Assembly: GCA_003554005.1 (NCBI GenBank)
Contig: PWEU01000144.1
Location: 1 to 5,112, forward strand
Reading direction: 5' to 3'
Source of the DNA: Nitriliruptoraceae bacterium
Lineage (GTDB): Bacteria; Actinomycetota; Nitriliruptoria; Nitriliruptorales; Nitriliruptoraceae
DNA: 5,112 nt
The notes beneath the pieces were generated by a model, which searched no databases, was not told the origin of the DNA, and saw nothing but the letters and a program-made list of their open reading frames with translations. Below are positions 1 through 4,596 of this stretch, piece by piece. A program made the position numbers and the translations under genes. The number at the start of each line of letters is the position of its first letter. Within the stretch, counting starts at the first letter, position 1.

Positions 1-7
1 CCCGGCG

Positions 8-63
8 TGGTTGGTCGCGCACCCGTGGTGGGACCTGTCCCCCGGGAGGTGCGCGAGCAACCA
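8..63. terminator. Large stem-loop downstream of the XRE-cupin gene, possible terminator
   Basis: Bases 8-23 and 48-63 are reverse complements at 15 of 16 positions; the only mismatch is G14/G57. The 24-nt loop contains a second small hairpin (GGGAC 30-34 with GTCCC 37-41). The structure begins 15 bases beyond the regulator stop codon at 79-81. A further short palindrome, CCGGAC-G-GTCCGG (65-77), lies between them. There is no U-tract on either strand, so a classic Rho-independent terminator is not shown. GC-rich terminators without a U-tail are proposed in actinobacteria. It could also be a REP-like element or serve a gene left of the window. Confidence 0.4.
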
Positions 64-78
64 TCCGGACGGTCCGGG

Positions 79-663
79 TCAGGGGTACTCGATCACCAGC
101 ACGGCCTGGGTGCCCTCGGCCAGGGCCCGATAGCCGTGGACCCGGTCGCCCGCGAAGGAGGCGAGGTCGCCCGGTGCCAGGGTCACCTCACCACCTTCGG
201 GCCCGACCTGCAGCTGTCCGGCGATGACCAGGACGTGCTCGATCGTGCCGTCGGTGTGGGGCTGCCCGTCGTGGGCGGTCCCCGGCTGCAGCGCCAGGCT
301 ATAGACCTCGACGCGGGCGCGGTGACTGGTGGCCGCCAGCAGGTGGGCCTGCATCGCTCCGGACTCGCTGACGACCTGCGGTGCCTCCCCCGCACGCACC
401 ACCCGCACGGCCGGGGTCGCCGGCTCGAGCAGCTCCCCGAAGGGCACGCCGAGCGCACGGGCCAGGGACCACAGGGTCTCGATCCCCGGGTTGGCCTCAC
501 CGGTCTCGATGGCGTGCAGGGTCGACTTGGCGATGCCGGCCGCGGCGGCCAGGTCAGCCAGCGACCGCCCGGCACGGGCCCTGAGGTCGCGGACCGTGCC
601 GGCGACCCGCTGCCGCAGCTCGCCCGGGTCGAGCACCTCGGCCTCGGCGCGGTCGTCGAGCAT
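79..663 (-). CDS. XRE-family HTH regulator with C-terminal cupin domain, 194 aa
   Basis: Cytoplasmic DNA-binding regulator of the XRE-HTH plus cupin_2 architecture. From the ATG at 663, residues about 19-77 form the helix-turn-helix (RSLADLAAAAGIAKSTLHAIETG, here residues 33-55, then NPGIETLWSLARALGV). Residues about 117-194 form a small beta-barrel cupin with H136, the segment GTIEHVLVIAGQL (H143) and a late LAPGDLASFAGDRVHGY motif. The cupin presumably binds a small-molecule effector that tunes DNA binding; which one cannot be read from sequence. Start choice: ATG 663 has GGGAG seven bases upstream. An in-frame GTG at 696 would add 11 residues but lacks a ribosome site and would use up most of the divergent promoter region. 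The gene is divergent from azlC, the usual place for a local regulator, so control of azlCD is a good inference. Family certain; target inferred. Confidence 0.9.
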   Translation of the reverse strand: MLDDRAEAEVLDPGELRQRVAGTVRDLRARAGRSLADLAAAAGIAKSTLHAIETGEANPGIETLWSLARALGVPFGELLEPATPAVRVVRAGEAPQVVSESGAMQAHLLAATSHRARVEVYSLALQPGTAHDGQPHTDGTIEHVLVIAGQLQVGPEGGEVTLAPGDLASFAGDRVHGYRALAEGTQAVLVIEYP

Positions 664-676
664 CGTCGGCTCCCGG

Positions 677-706
677 TTGGACGCGGTACTAGCCACGTGG
701 TACAGC
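677..706 (+). promoter_or_regulatory. Candidate azlC promoter, probably giving a leaderless transcript
   Basis: TTGGAC (677-682) and TACAGC (701-706) are separated by 18 bases and resemble -35 and -10 boxes. They place transcription start at about 713-717, at or just before the azlC ATG (717). azlC has no Shine-Dalgarno sequence, which agrees with leaderless translation, common in actinobacteria. The match is by eye and moderate only. Confidence 0.35.
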
Positions 707-713
707 TTACCGC
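683..713. promoter_or_regulatory. Candidate operator in the regulator/azlC divergent region
   Basis: The 53 bp between the two divergent starts (664-716) hold three nested symmetries: GCGGTA (683-688) facing TACCGC (708-713), the palindrome CCACGTGG (693-700), and GTAC at 686-689 and 700-703. They overlap the candidate azlC -10 box and, on the minus strand, a TAGTAC (691-686) that could be the regulator's -10. XRE dimers bind such dyads, so autoregulation together with control of azlCD is plausible. Short palindromes also arise by chance, and which dyad matters is not decided by sequence. Confidence 0.4.
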
Positions 714-716
714 ACG

Positions 717-1550
717 ATGCGTCCGCTCAACCGAACGACCCGCCGGGCCCAGCGCGATGCGCCGGGTGCACCCGAGCCTGCGCGCGACTCCGAGGGCACC
801 CCAGCCTCCAATCCCGCCGCATCCAGTGCCGCTGCCACCCGCGACCTCGTTGCCGCCGCGGTGCCGGTCGCGCTGGCCGTCGGGGCCTATGGACTGTCCT
901 ACGGGGTCCTGGCGGTGGCCGCGGGTCTCTCCCCCGCCGTGGCCACCCTCTCGAGCATCATCGTGCTGGCCGGCGGGTCGCAGTTCGCCTTCGTGGGCGT
1001 GCTGGCGCTCGGCGGCAACCCCTTCGCCGGGGCGGTGAGCGGGCTGCTGCTCAACGTCCGCTACGTCGCCTTCGGTCTGGCCATCGCCCGGGCGCTGCCG
1101 GGAGGCTCCTTCGGCCGACGCGCGCTGGACAGCTACCTCATCGTCGACGAGTCCGTCGCGCTGGCTCTCGGCAAGGCCGGCCCGATGCCGAGGGATCCGG
1201 CGGCACGCCAGGAGTGGTCCGGCGAGGTGGTGCGCCGCTTCCGGGTGGTGGGCTGGTCGGTGGTGTCGGCCTGGATCCTGACCACCGCGGCGGGTGCCTA
1301 CGGCGGGCAGCTCATCGCCGACCCGGAGCTGCTGGGCCTCGATGCCGCCTTCCCGGCCGGGTTCCTCGCGCTGCTAGCCCCGTGGTTGCGCACCCCTCGC
1401 GGCCGCACCGCCGCGGCGATCGGGGTGGCGCTGGCCCTGGGCCTCACGCCCTTCGCGCCGCCCGGCGTGCCGATCATCGCCGCGTCGCTGGGTGGGATCA
1501 TCGCGCTGTGGGTACCGGTGCGAACCGAGCACGGGGAGGCCACGACGTGA
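717..1550 (+). CDS. azlC: AzlC family branched-chain amino-acid export permease, large subunit (277 aa)
   Basis: Inner-membrane large subunit of an AzlCD-type exporter (YgaZ/BrnF family), which expels branched-chain amino acids and, in some members, methionine or analogues. Hydrophobic stretches, estimated by eye, lie near residues 43-65, 72-99, 105-127, 173-197, 205-222, 228-245 and 250-267. Family signatures include AGGSQFAFVG (85-94), LLNVRYVAFGLA (111-122, the usual N-x-R region) and the acidic DESVAL (144-149). Residues 1-42 are a Pro/Ala/Arg-rich, probably disordered cytoplasmic extension that makes the protein longer than YgaZ (about 245 aa). Start: an in-frame TAG at 690-692 closes the frame upstream and the next possible start (GTG, residue 49) is inside the first membrane segment, so ATG 717 is well supported. 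The stop overlaps azlD by four bases. Confidence 0.93.
   Translation: MRPLNRTTRRAQRDAPGAPEPARDSEGTPASNPAASSAAATRDLVAAAVPVALAVGAYGLSYGVLAVAAGLSPAVATLSSIIVLAGGSQFAFVGVLALGGNPFAGAVSGLLLNVRYVAFGLAIARALPGGSFGRRALDSYLIVDESVALALGKAGPMPRDPAARQEWSGEVVRRFRVVGWSVVSAWILTTAAGAYGGQLIADPELLGLDAAFPAGFLALLAPWLRTPRGRTAAAIGVALALGLTPFAPPGVPIIAASLGGIIALWVPVRTEHGEATT
1533..1539 (+). promoter_or_regulatory. Ribosome binding site of azlD
   Basis: GGGGAGG, seven bases before the GTG at 1547, inside the last codons of azlC. It fixes the azlD start and, with the GTGA stop/start overlap, indicates coupled translation of the two exporter subunits. Confidence 0.8.
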
Positions 1551-1855
1551 CGATCCTGGCGCTGGTCGCCCTGGCCGTGGGCACCTACCTCATGAAGGCG
1601 ATCGGTCCCTTCGCCGCCGCGGGTCGGGAGCTACCGCCGTGGCTGGACCGGCTCTCCAACCTGCTGCCCGCCGGCCTGCTGGCGGCGCTCGTCGCGACCC
1701 AAACGGTGGTGGACGGGACGAGCCTGGTGCTCGATGCCCGCATCGTCGGGGTGGCGGCCGCGGCCGTCGCGGTCGCGCTCCGGGCGCACTTCGGTGTGGT
1801 CGTGCTGGTCGGCGCCGCCGTCACCGCCGGGGTGCGGGCGCTCGGCTGGGGCTGA
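1547..1855 (+). CDS. azlD: AzlD family small subunit of branched-chain amino-acid exporter (102 aa)
   Basis: Small membrane partner of AzlC (YgaH/BrnE family); both subunits are needed for export in characterised systems. It is almost entirely hydrophobic, with four likely membrane segments near residues 2-20, 38-55, 65-80 and 82-99. Typical features are the N-terminal GTYLMKAIGPF (12-22), PPWLDRLSNLLPAGLLAAL (30-48) with its conserved proline, and DARIVGVAAA (63-72). Length is normal for the family. The GTG start overlaps the azlC TGA as GTGA and has a strong ribosome site at 1533-1539. The last codons (Gly-Trp-Gly-stop) are part of a 14-bp sequence repeated at 2645-2658, and the stop codon abuts the inverted repeat at 1856. 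The gene's present 3' boundary is therefore an insertion junction, though the protein looks intact. Confidence 0.92.
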   Translation: MTILALVALAVGTYLMKAIGPFAAAGRELPPWLDRLSNLLPAGLLAALVATQTVVDGTSLVLDARIVGVAAAAVAVALRAHFGVVVLVGAAVTAGVRALGWG

Positions 1856-1856
1856 G
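1843..1856 (+). repeat. Left copy of direct repeat flanking the cassette (putative target-site duplication)
   Basis: CGGCTGGGGCTGAG, matching CGGCTGGGGGTGAG at 2645-2658 in the same orientation at 13 of 14 positions. Shifted by one base, 1842-1855 and 2644-2657 abut the inverted repeats exactly on both sides, with 12 of 14 identical. This copy includes the azlD stop codon. Confidence 0.6.
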
Positions 1857-1887
1857 TTCGGCAGCGGGTGTCCATAGAACCGTTGGT
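1856..1887 (+). repeat. Left 32-bp terminal inverted repeat
   Basis: Begins GTTCGGCAGCGGGTGTCC and ends GAACCGTTGGT. It is an exact reverse complement of 2612-2643. The first base follows the azlD stop codon directly. Inside the unit, GTTC (1856-1859) can pair with GAAC (1877-1880). Just inside both repeats there is weaker similarity (GGTG-CCACCGCGG against AGTGGCCACCACGG), which may be chance. Confidence 0.9.
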
Positions 1888-1911
1888 GTGCGGGACAGGT
1901 GCCACCGCGGA

Positions 1912-1925
1912 GGGTCGCCTGACCC
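1912..1925. terminator. Short hairpin between azlD and the toxin gene
   Basis: GGGTC-GCCT-GACCC, a 5-bp stem with a 4-base loop, 16 bases beyond the toxin stop and 56 bases after the azlD stop. There is no U-tract. It could act as a weak bidirectional terminator between convergent transcripts; the rest of 1888-1941 shows nothing else recognisable. Confidence 0.3.
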
Positions 1926-1941
1926 GCTCGAGAAGCAGTCA

Positions 1942-2241
1942 TCAGCCGGGCAAAGGCCCCAGGTAGAGCACGAACACGTCACCCGCAGACAGATCGTCGA
2001 ACTCGCGGTTGTCCGTCACCTCTCGCCACAGGACGATCCAATCACCGTCGGGCGTTGACAGCGGCACGGCGAAGCACGGGGGATCCTGGAATCGGCGCTG
2101 CCGGTTGGTCCGGTGCCCTGGGTCGGCGGCAACAGCGTCCATGACCGCCTCCAGGGCATCGAGGGTTCCCCAGCGGCTCTGGACCTGTTCGAGCTCCTGG
2201 TAGACCTCCAGCGCTTCCTGCGAGAGTCCGAGGTCAGCCAC
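1942..2241 (-). CDS. Putative type II toxin, RelE/ParE-like (99 aa)
   Basis: Small soluble protein, second gene of a two-gene operon. The N-terminal half is helical (residues about 6-40, LSQEALEVYQELEQVQSRWGTLDALEAVMDAV). A basic patch RTNRQRRFQDPP (44-55) follows, then likely beta strands CFAVPLSTP, DWIVLWREV and DVFVLYLGP. Basic residues before a strand-rich C-terminus ending in a Y-L-G-P strand recall RelE/ParE-fold toxins, which cut ribosome-bound mRNA or inhibit gyrase; I see no diagnostic catalytic set. The GTG start lies in the last 8 bases of the antitoxin gene and lacks a Shine-Dalgarno, so translation probably depends on coupling. Size, order, overlap and the repeat-bounded location support a toxin role; the exact family is uncertain, and it may be a poorly described one. 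Confidence 0.65.
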   Translation of the reverse strand: MADLGLSQEALEVYQELEQVQSRWGTLDALEAVMDAVAADPGHRTNRQRRFQDPPCFAVPLSTPDGDWIVLWREVTDNREFDDLSAGDVFVLYLGPLPG

Positions 2242-2494
2242 GGGCGCGCGCAGCTCGGCGGGCGGCGAGATCCACCTTCGTAGCGGACGACGACCGCGCA
2301 GCTCGGCGGGCGGCGTCTACGGCACCAGGGTCGGAGTGGAAGCGCTGTTCGAGCGTGCTGACGACCGAAGCGGGCTCAAGGACGACCGAGCCGTCGTCGA
2401 ACTTGCGAGCGATGAGATGGGTGACGGACTCGTCGAACAGCGATCCGAGCGACACGCGGCGGCGCGAGTCGAGATCGAGCGTGGTCTCCCTCAT
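2234..2494 (-). CDS. Putative AbrB-like antitoxin (86 aa)
   Basis: Small protein encoded just before the toxin candidate and overlapping it by 8 bases. Residues 5-41 (TLDLDSRRRVSLGSLFD then ARKFDDGSVVLEPA) have the strand-turn-strand pattern of AbrB/MazE swapped-hairpin DNA-binding domains: a basic RRRVSLG strand, then a DDGSVVLEP strand. Residues 42-86 are helical, Ala/Arg-rich, and would bind the toxin, as in many antitoxins. Start: ATG 2494 has AGGAG (2504-2500) five bases upstream; a GTG two codons earlier is too close to that site. The frame extends upstream but only through intergenic sequence and the inverted repeat, so the longer version is rejected. Antitoxins of this type normally repress their own operon. 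The C-terminus contains a 16-residue-spaced duplication (AARRAAR at 61-67 and 77-83). Confidence 0.72.
   Translation of the reverse strand: MRETTLDLDSRRRVSLGSLFDESVTHLIARKFDDGSVVLEPASVVSTLEQRFHSDPGAVDAARRAARSSSATKVDLAARRAARARG
2247..2267. repeat. Direct repeat copy 1 in antitoxin 3' end
   Basis: A 21-bp sequence identical to 2295-2315, starting 48 bases away, exactly 16 codons. On the minus strand it encodes the second AARRAAR block of the antitoxin candidate, next to the overlap with the toxin start. The identity extends through synonymous positions, suggesting a recent internal duplication. Confidence 0.85.
2295..2315. repeat. Direct repeat copy 2 in antitoxin 3' end
   Basis: Exact 21-bp partner of 2247-2267, encoding the first AARRAAR block (residues 61-67) of the antitoxin candidate. 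The bases between the two copies are not repeated. Confidence 0.85.
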
Positions 2495-2523
2495 AGCCAC
2501 TCCTGGTCTCGGGGCCACGCTCC

Positions 2524-2551
2524 ACGGTACCCGATTGCACCTCAGCGGCAA
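2524..2551 (-). promoter_or_regulatory. Candidate promoter of the toxin-antitoxin operon
   Basis: On the minus strand TTGCCG (2551-2546) and TACCGT (2529-2524) are 16 bases apart, giving a likely transcript start about 2517 and a leader of roughly 23 bases before ATG 2494. The match to consensus is weak (4 of 6 and 3 of 6), but the position inside the cassette and upstream of the antitoxin is right. Confidence 0.3.
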
Positions 2552-2571
2552 TGGGGAAATGGGTGAATGGG
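2551..2571. repeat. Three phased ATGGG repeats upstream of the antitoxin
   Basis: ATGGG occurs at 2551-2555, 2559-2563 and 2567-2571, exactly 8 bases apart (CCCAT on the minus strand). The array abuts the candidate -35 box. It may be an operator for cooperative binding of the antitoxin or its complex, but could be simple sequence. Confidence 0.45.
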
Positions 2572-2611
2572 GCTTCGGGACGGCAGAGTTGGCCGTGGTG
2601 GCCACTGGGAA

Positions 2612-2643
2612 ACCAACGGTTCTATGGACACCCGCTGCCGAAC
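2612..2643 (-). repeat. Right 32-bp terminal inverted repeat
   Basis: Exact reverse complement of 1856-1887, beginning ACCAACGGTTC and ending CTGCCGAAC on the plus strand. It lies 39 bases beyond the acyl-CoA synthetase stop codon, and reads in the same sense relative to that gene as the left copy does relative to azlD. Confidence 0.9.
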
Positions 2644-2667
2644 CCGGCTGGGGGTGAGCACAGCCGG
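2644..2667 (-). terminator. Hairpin after the acyl-CoA synthetase gene, possible terminator
   Basis: CCGGCTG (2644-2650) pairs with CAGCCGG (2661-2667), a perfect 7-bp GC-rich stem with a 10-base loop, 15 bases past the stop codon. There is no U-tract. The loop and one arm coincide with the right direct-repeat copy (2645-2658). Confidence 0.45.
2645..2658 (+). repeat. Right copy of direct repeat flanking the cassette
   Basis: CGGCTGGGGGTGAG, same orientation as 1843-1856 with one mismatch. Read in the azlD frame it would still give Gly-Trp-Gly-stop, so it may be the original azlD 3' end or a duplicate of it. Confidence 0.6.
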
Positions 2668-2682
2668 TACCAGCTGCGAGCC

Positions 2683-4596
2683 TCAGCCGTACAGCGCGTC
2701 GATCTCCGCGGCGAACCGCGCACCGATGTTGTGACGCCGGAGCTTCTGGGTGGGCGTGAGGTCGCCGTTGTCGATGCTGAGCACGTCGTCGACGATGCGG
2801 TAGGCGCGGATCGCCTCGCCCCGCGACACCGCCGCGTTGGCCGTGGCCACCGCCGCGCCGATCTCCGCGCGCAGCTCCGCTTCGAACCCGTCGTTGCCCA
2901 GCGCGTCGGCGCCTGAGACCTGGTGCGTCCCGCCCGCGGCGGCCGCCGCGGCCGCCCCGGCCGCCGCGCCCGTCTGCGGGCCGTCGGACGTCTCCTGGCG
3001 GGCGAGTCGGCGCTCGACCTCGTCGTGATCGAGGAACACCAGCGCCGCGACGAAGGGTCGCCCGTCCCCCACCACCACGCACTGGTCGACCAACGGATGG
3101 GCGCGGACGCGGTCCTCGAGCGCGCCGGGCACGACGTTCTTGCCGCCGGCGGTGACGATCAGCTCCTTCTTGCGCCCCGTGATGACCAGGTCGCCCCGCT
3201 CGGTCGCCGTGCCCAGGTCCCCGGTCTGCAGCCACCCGTCGACCAGCGTCCGTGCCGTGGTCTCGGGCGCGTTCCAGTAGCCGTGGAACACCTGCGGGCC
3301 GCTGATCAGGACCTCGCCGTCCTCGGCGAAGGCCACGGTCGTCGCCGGGTAGGCCCGGCCCACGCTGTCGTGATCGGGGGCCGGGTCGGGACCACCGGAG
3401 ACGATGGGGGCGGCCTCGGTCAGGCCGTAGCCCTGGGCGATGGCGATGCCCATGCCGTCGAAGCAGCGCGCGAGGTGCCCGCTGAGCGCGGCACCGCCGC
3501 AGATCGCCATGCCGAGCTCACCACCGAAGGCGGCCCGCAACTTGCGGTAGACGAGCCGGTCGAACAGTAGGTGCTGGAGCCGCAGCCCGAGCGGAGGCCG
3601 GCTGTTCTGCGAGGCATCCGACCAGCGCACCGCCACGTCCATCGCCCGGTCGAAGATCTTGACCCGGCCCGCGTCGATGGCGCGGTTGCGGGCGCCGTCG
3701 TAGACCTTCTCGAAGATCCGCGGGACGGCGACGATGAAGGTCGGGCGGAACAGCAGCAGCTCCTCGGGCAGCTCCGGGATGCCGGTCGCGAACGCGGTCA
3801 GCACCCCCTGATCGATCGAGGTGTGGACCTGGATCCGGCCCAGCGCGTGGGCGAGCGGGAGGAACACCAACGTCCGAGCGCCGGGCCCGAACAGCTCCGG
3901 GGCCTGCTCGACCGTCTGACGGACGTTGTGGCACAGGTTGCTGTGGGTCAGCTCGCAGCCCTTGGTCTCCCCCGTCGTGCCGGAGGAGTAGATCAAGGTG
4001 GCCAGGTCCTCGGGACCCAGCTCGGCGAGCCGTTGCTCGACGACATCGAGGTGGTCGGCATCGTCGCCACCGCCACCGTTACCGCCACCGCCAGCGGTAC
4101 CGCCACCGGCGGTGGCCAGCTCGTCGAGCCCGCCCTCGGCGATGACCAGCACCGGTGGCGCGTCGTGCTGGTCGGACATGGCGGCCGCGACCAGGTCGCG
4201 CTGCTCGGGTGTCTCCACCACCACCATCACCGCCCCGGAGTCGATGAGGATGCGCTCGACCTGCGATGACGAGCTCGAGTCGTAGATCGGCACCGTGGCG
4301 GCGGCCGCGGCGAGGATGCCGTGATCGGCTTCGACCCATGCCAGGCTGGTCCGCGACAGCAGGGCGATGCGGTCACCGGGCTCGACCCCACGGGCGACCA
4401 GTCCCGCCGCGATCGCCCGAACCCGGTCCCGGAACGCCGCAGCGCTGACGGTCACCACCTCGCCGCCGTCCCGGACGGCCAGCAGCGGCCGGTCGGGCTC
4501 CTGCTCCGCCCAGTGCCACAGGCGACTCAGCAGGTGGGGTGCGACCGGGCCGACCAGCGGCGGCCCGGAGAGCGTGGTGTGAGGTGTCGGGTTCAC
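2683..4596 (-). CDS. fadD: Long-chain acyl-CoA synthetase (AMP-forming), FadD15-like, 637 aa
   Basis: ATP-dependent fatty acid activation: fatty acid + ATP + CoA gives acyl-CoA + AMP + PPi, feeding lipid synthesis or beta-oxidation. ANL superfamily motifs appear in order: P-loop YSSGTTGETKG (203-213), FLPLAHALGR (245-254), VPRIFEKVY (291-299), adenylate-binding QGYGLTEAAP (388-397), TGDLG (458-462), hinge ITGRKKELIVTAGGKNVVP (472-490), and the C-terminal TPTQKLRR (614-621) with catalytic lysine K618. The segments VPRIFEKVY, FDRLVYRKLRAAFGG and ITGRKKELIVTAGGKN recall the mycobacterial FadD15 (about 600 aa) branch. It is somewhat longer because of a Gly-rich loop (163-177) and an Ala-rich loop (543-556). 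The GTG start overlaps the RNase HI stop as GTGA with GAGGA just upstream, so the genes are translationally coupled. Cytoplasmic or peripheral membrane location. Exact chain-length preference cannot be told. Confidence 0.95.
   Translation of the reverse strand: MNPTPHTTLSGPPLVGPVAPHLLSRLWHWAEQEPDRPLLAVRDGGEVVTVSAAAFRDRVRAIAAGLVARGVEPGDRIALLSRTSLAWVEADHGILAAAAATVPIYDSSSSSQVERILIDSGAVMVVVETPEQRDLVAAAMSDQHDAPPVLVIAEGGLDELATAGGGTAGGGGNGGGGDDADHLDVVEQRLAELGPEDLATLIYSSGTTGETKGCELTHSNLCHNVRQTVEQAPELFGPGARTLVFLPLAHALGRIQVHTSIDQGVLTAFATGIPELPEELLLFRPTFIVAVPRIFEKVYDGARNRAIDAGRVKIFDRAMDVAVRWSDASQNSRPPLGLRLQHLLFDRLVYRKLRAAFGGELGMAICGGAALSGHLARCFDGMGIAIAQGYGLTEAAPIVSGGPDPAPDHDSVGRAYPATTVAFAEDGEVLISGPQVFHGYWNAPETTARTLVDGWLQTGDLGTATERGDLVITGRKKELIVTAGGKNVVPGALEDRVRAHPLVDQCVVVGDGRPFVAALVFLDHDEVERRLARQETSDGPQTGAAAGAAAAAAAGGTHQVSGADALGNDGFEAELRAEIGAAVATANAAVSRGEAIRAYRIVDDVLSIDNGDLTPTQKLRRHNIGARFAAEIDALYG
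2929..2970. repeat. GCC/GCG-rich low-complexity tract in fadD (Ala-rich loop)
   Basis: Encodes residues 543-556, a run of Ala and Gly between the hinge domain and the C-terminal lysine motif. It lies in a surface loop by position, which family members generally lack or keep short. Likely length-variable by slippage; no frame break is seen. Confidence 0.7.
4066..4110. repeat. GGT/GGC-type low-complexity tract in fadD (Gly-rich loop)
   Basis: Encodes residues 163-177 (Gly-rich with one Ala, one Thr and one Asn), between the N-terminal subdomain and the P-loop motif. The reading frame remains intact, so it is a flexible insertion and not a disruption. Confidence 0.75.

Larger units (their letters stand above)
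1856..2643. mobile_element. Putative non-autonomous mobile cassette carrying a toxin-antitoxin pair
   Basis: A 788-bp segment bounded by perfect 32-bp terminal inverted repeats (1856-1887 and 2612-2643) and flanked by a near-perfect 14-bp direct repeat. It carries only two short overlapping genes that look like antitoxin and toxin, read toward the left end. G+C in sampled lines inside is 62-63%, against 73-75% in sampled neighbouring coding lines. No transposase, integrase or remnant is visible, so movement would have to be driven in trans. Removing the cassette and one direct-repeat copy would leave the azlD and acyl-CoA synthetase stop codons convergent and about 25 bases apart, a plausible ancestral arrangement. 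Direct evidence: the repeats. Inference: mobility. Confidence 0.6.

Noticed and set aside
664..696. GTG start at 696 for the XRE-cupin regulator (205 aa).
   Set aside because: It lacks a ribosome site and overlaps the palindromes and likely promoters, whereas ATG 663 has GGGAG at good spacing. It is not excluded outright.
7..1038. Long plus-strand open frame opposite the regulator gene, and similar long frames such as 329-1855.
   Set aside because: They are antisense or out-of-frame to clear domain-bearing genes, give Arg/Pro/Ser-rich low-complexity proteins, and arise because stop codons are rare in high-GC DNA.
1631..1942. Plus- and minus-strand frames reading through the 32-bp repeat and giving RFYGHPLPN- or VHRTVG-type peptides.
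   Set aside because: These peptides are just translations of the repeat. The frames overlap azlD or intergenic sequence and have no support from ribosome sites or domains.
1856..2643. Integron-type attC sites bounding the TA cassette.
   Set aside because: The repeats are inverted and do not show the GTTRRRY / RYYYAAC core pattern, and no integrase is visible.
2495..3235. N-terminal extension of the antitoxin frame up to 3235, making a 333-aa protein.
   Set aside because: The added part runs through the inverted repeat and antisense to the acyl-CoA synthetase C-terminus. ATG 2494 has a good ribosome site and starts a complete domain.
4066..4110. Short repeats (CCGCCACCG type) considered as a CRISPR-like or regulatory array.
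   Set aside because: They are in-frame Gly codons inside fadD with no spacers; this is low-complexity coding sequence.
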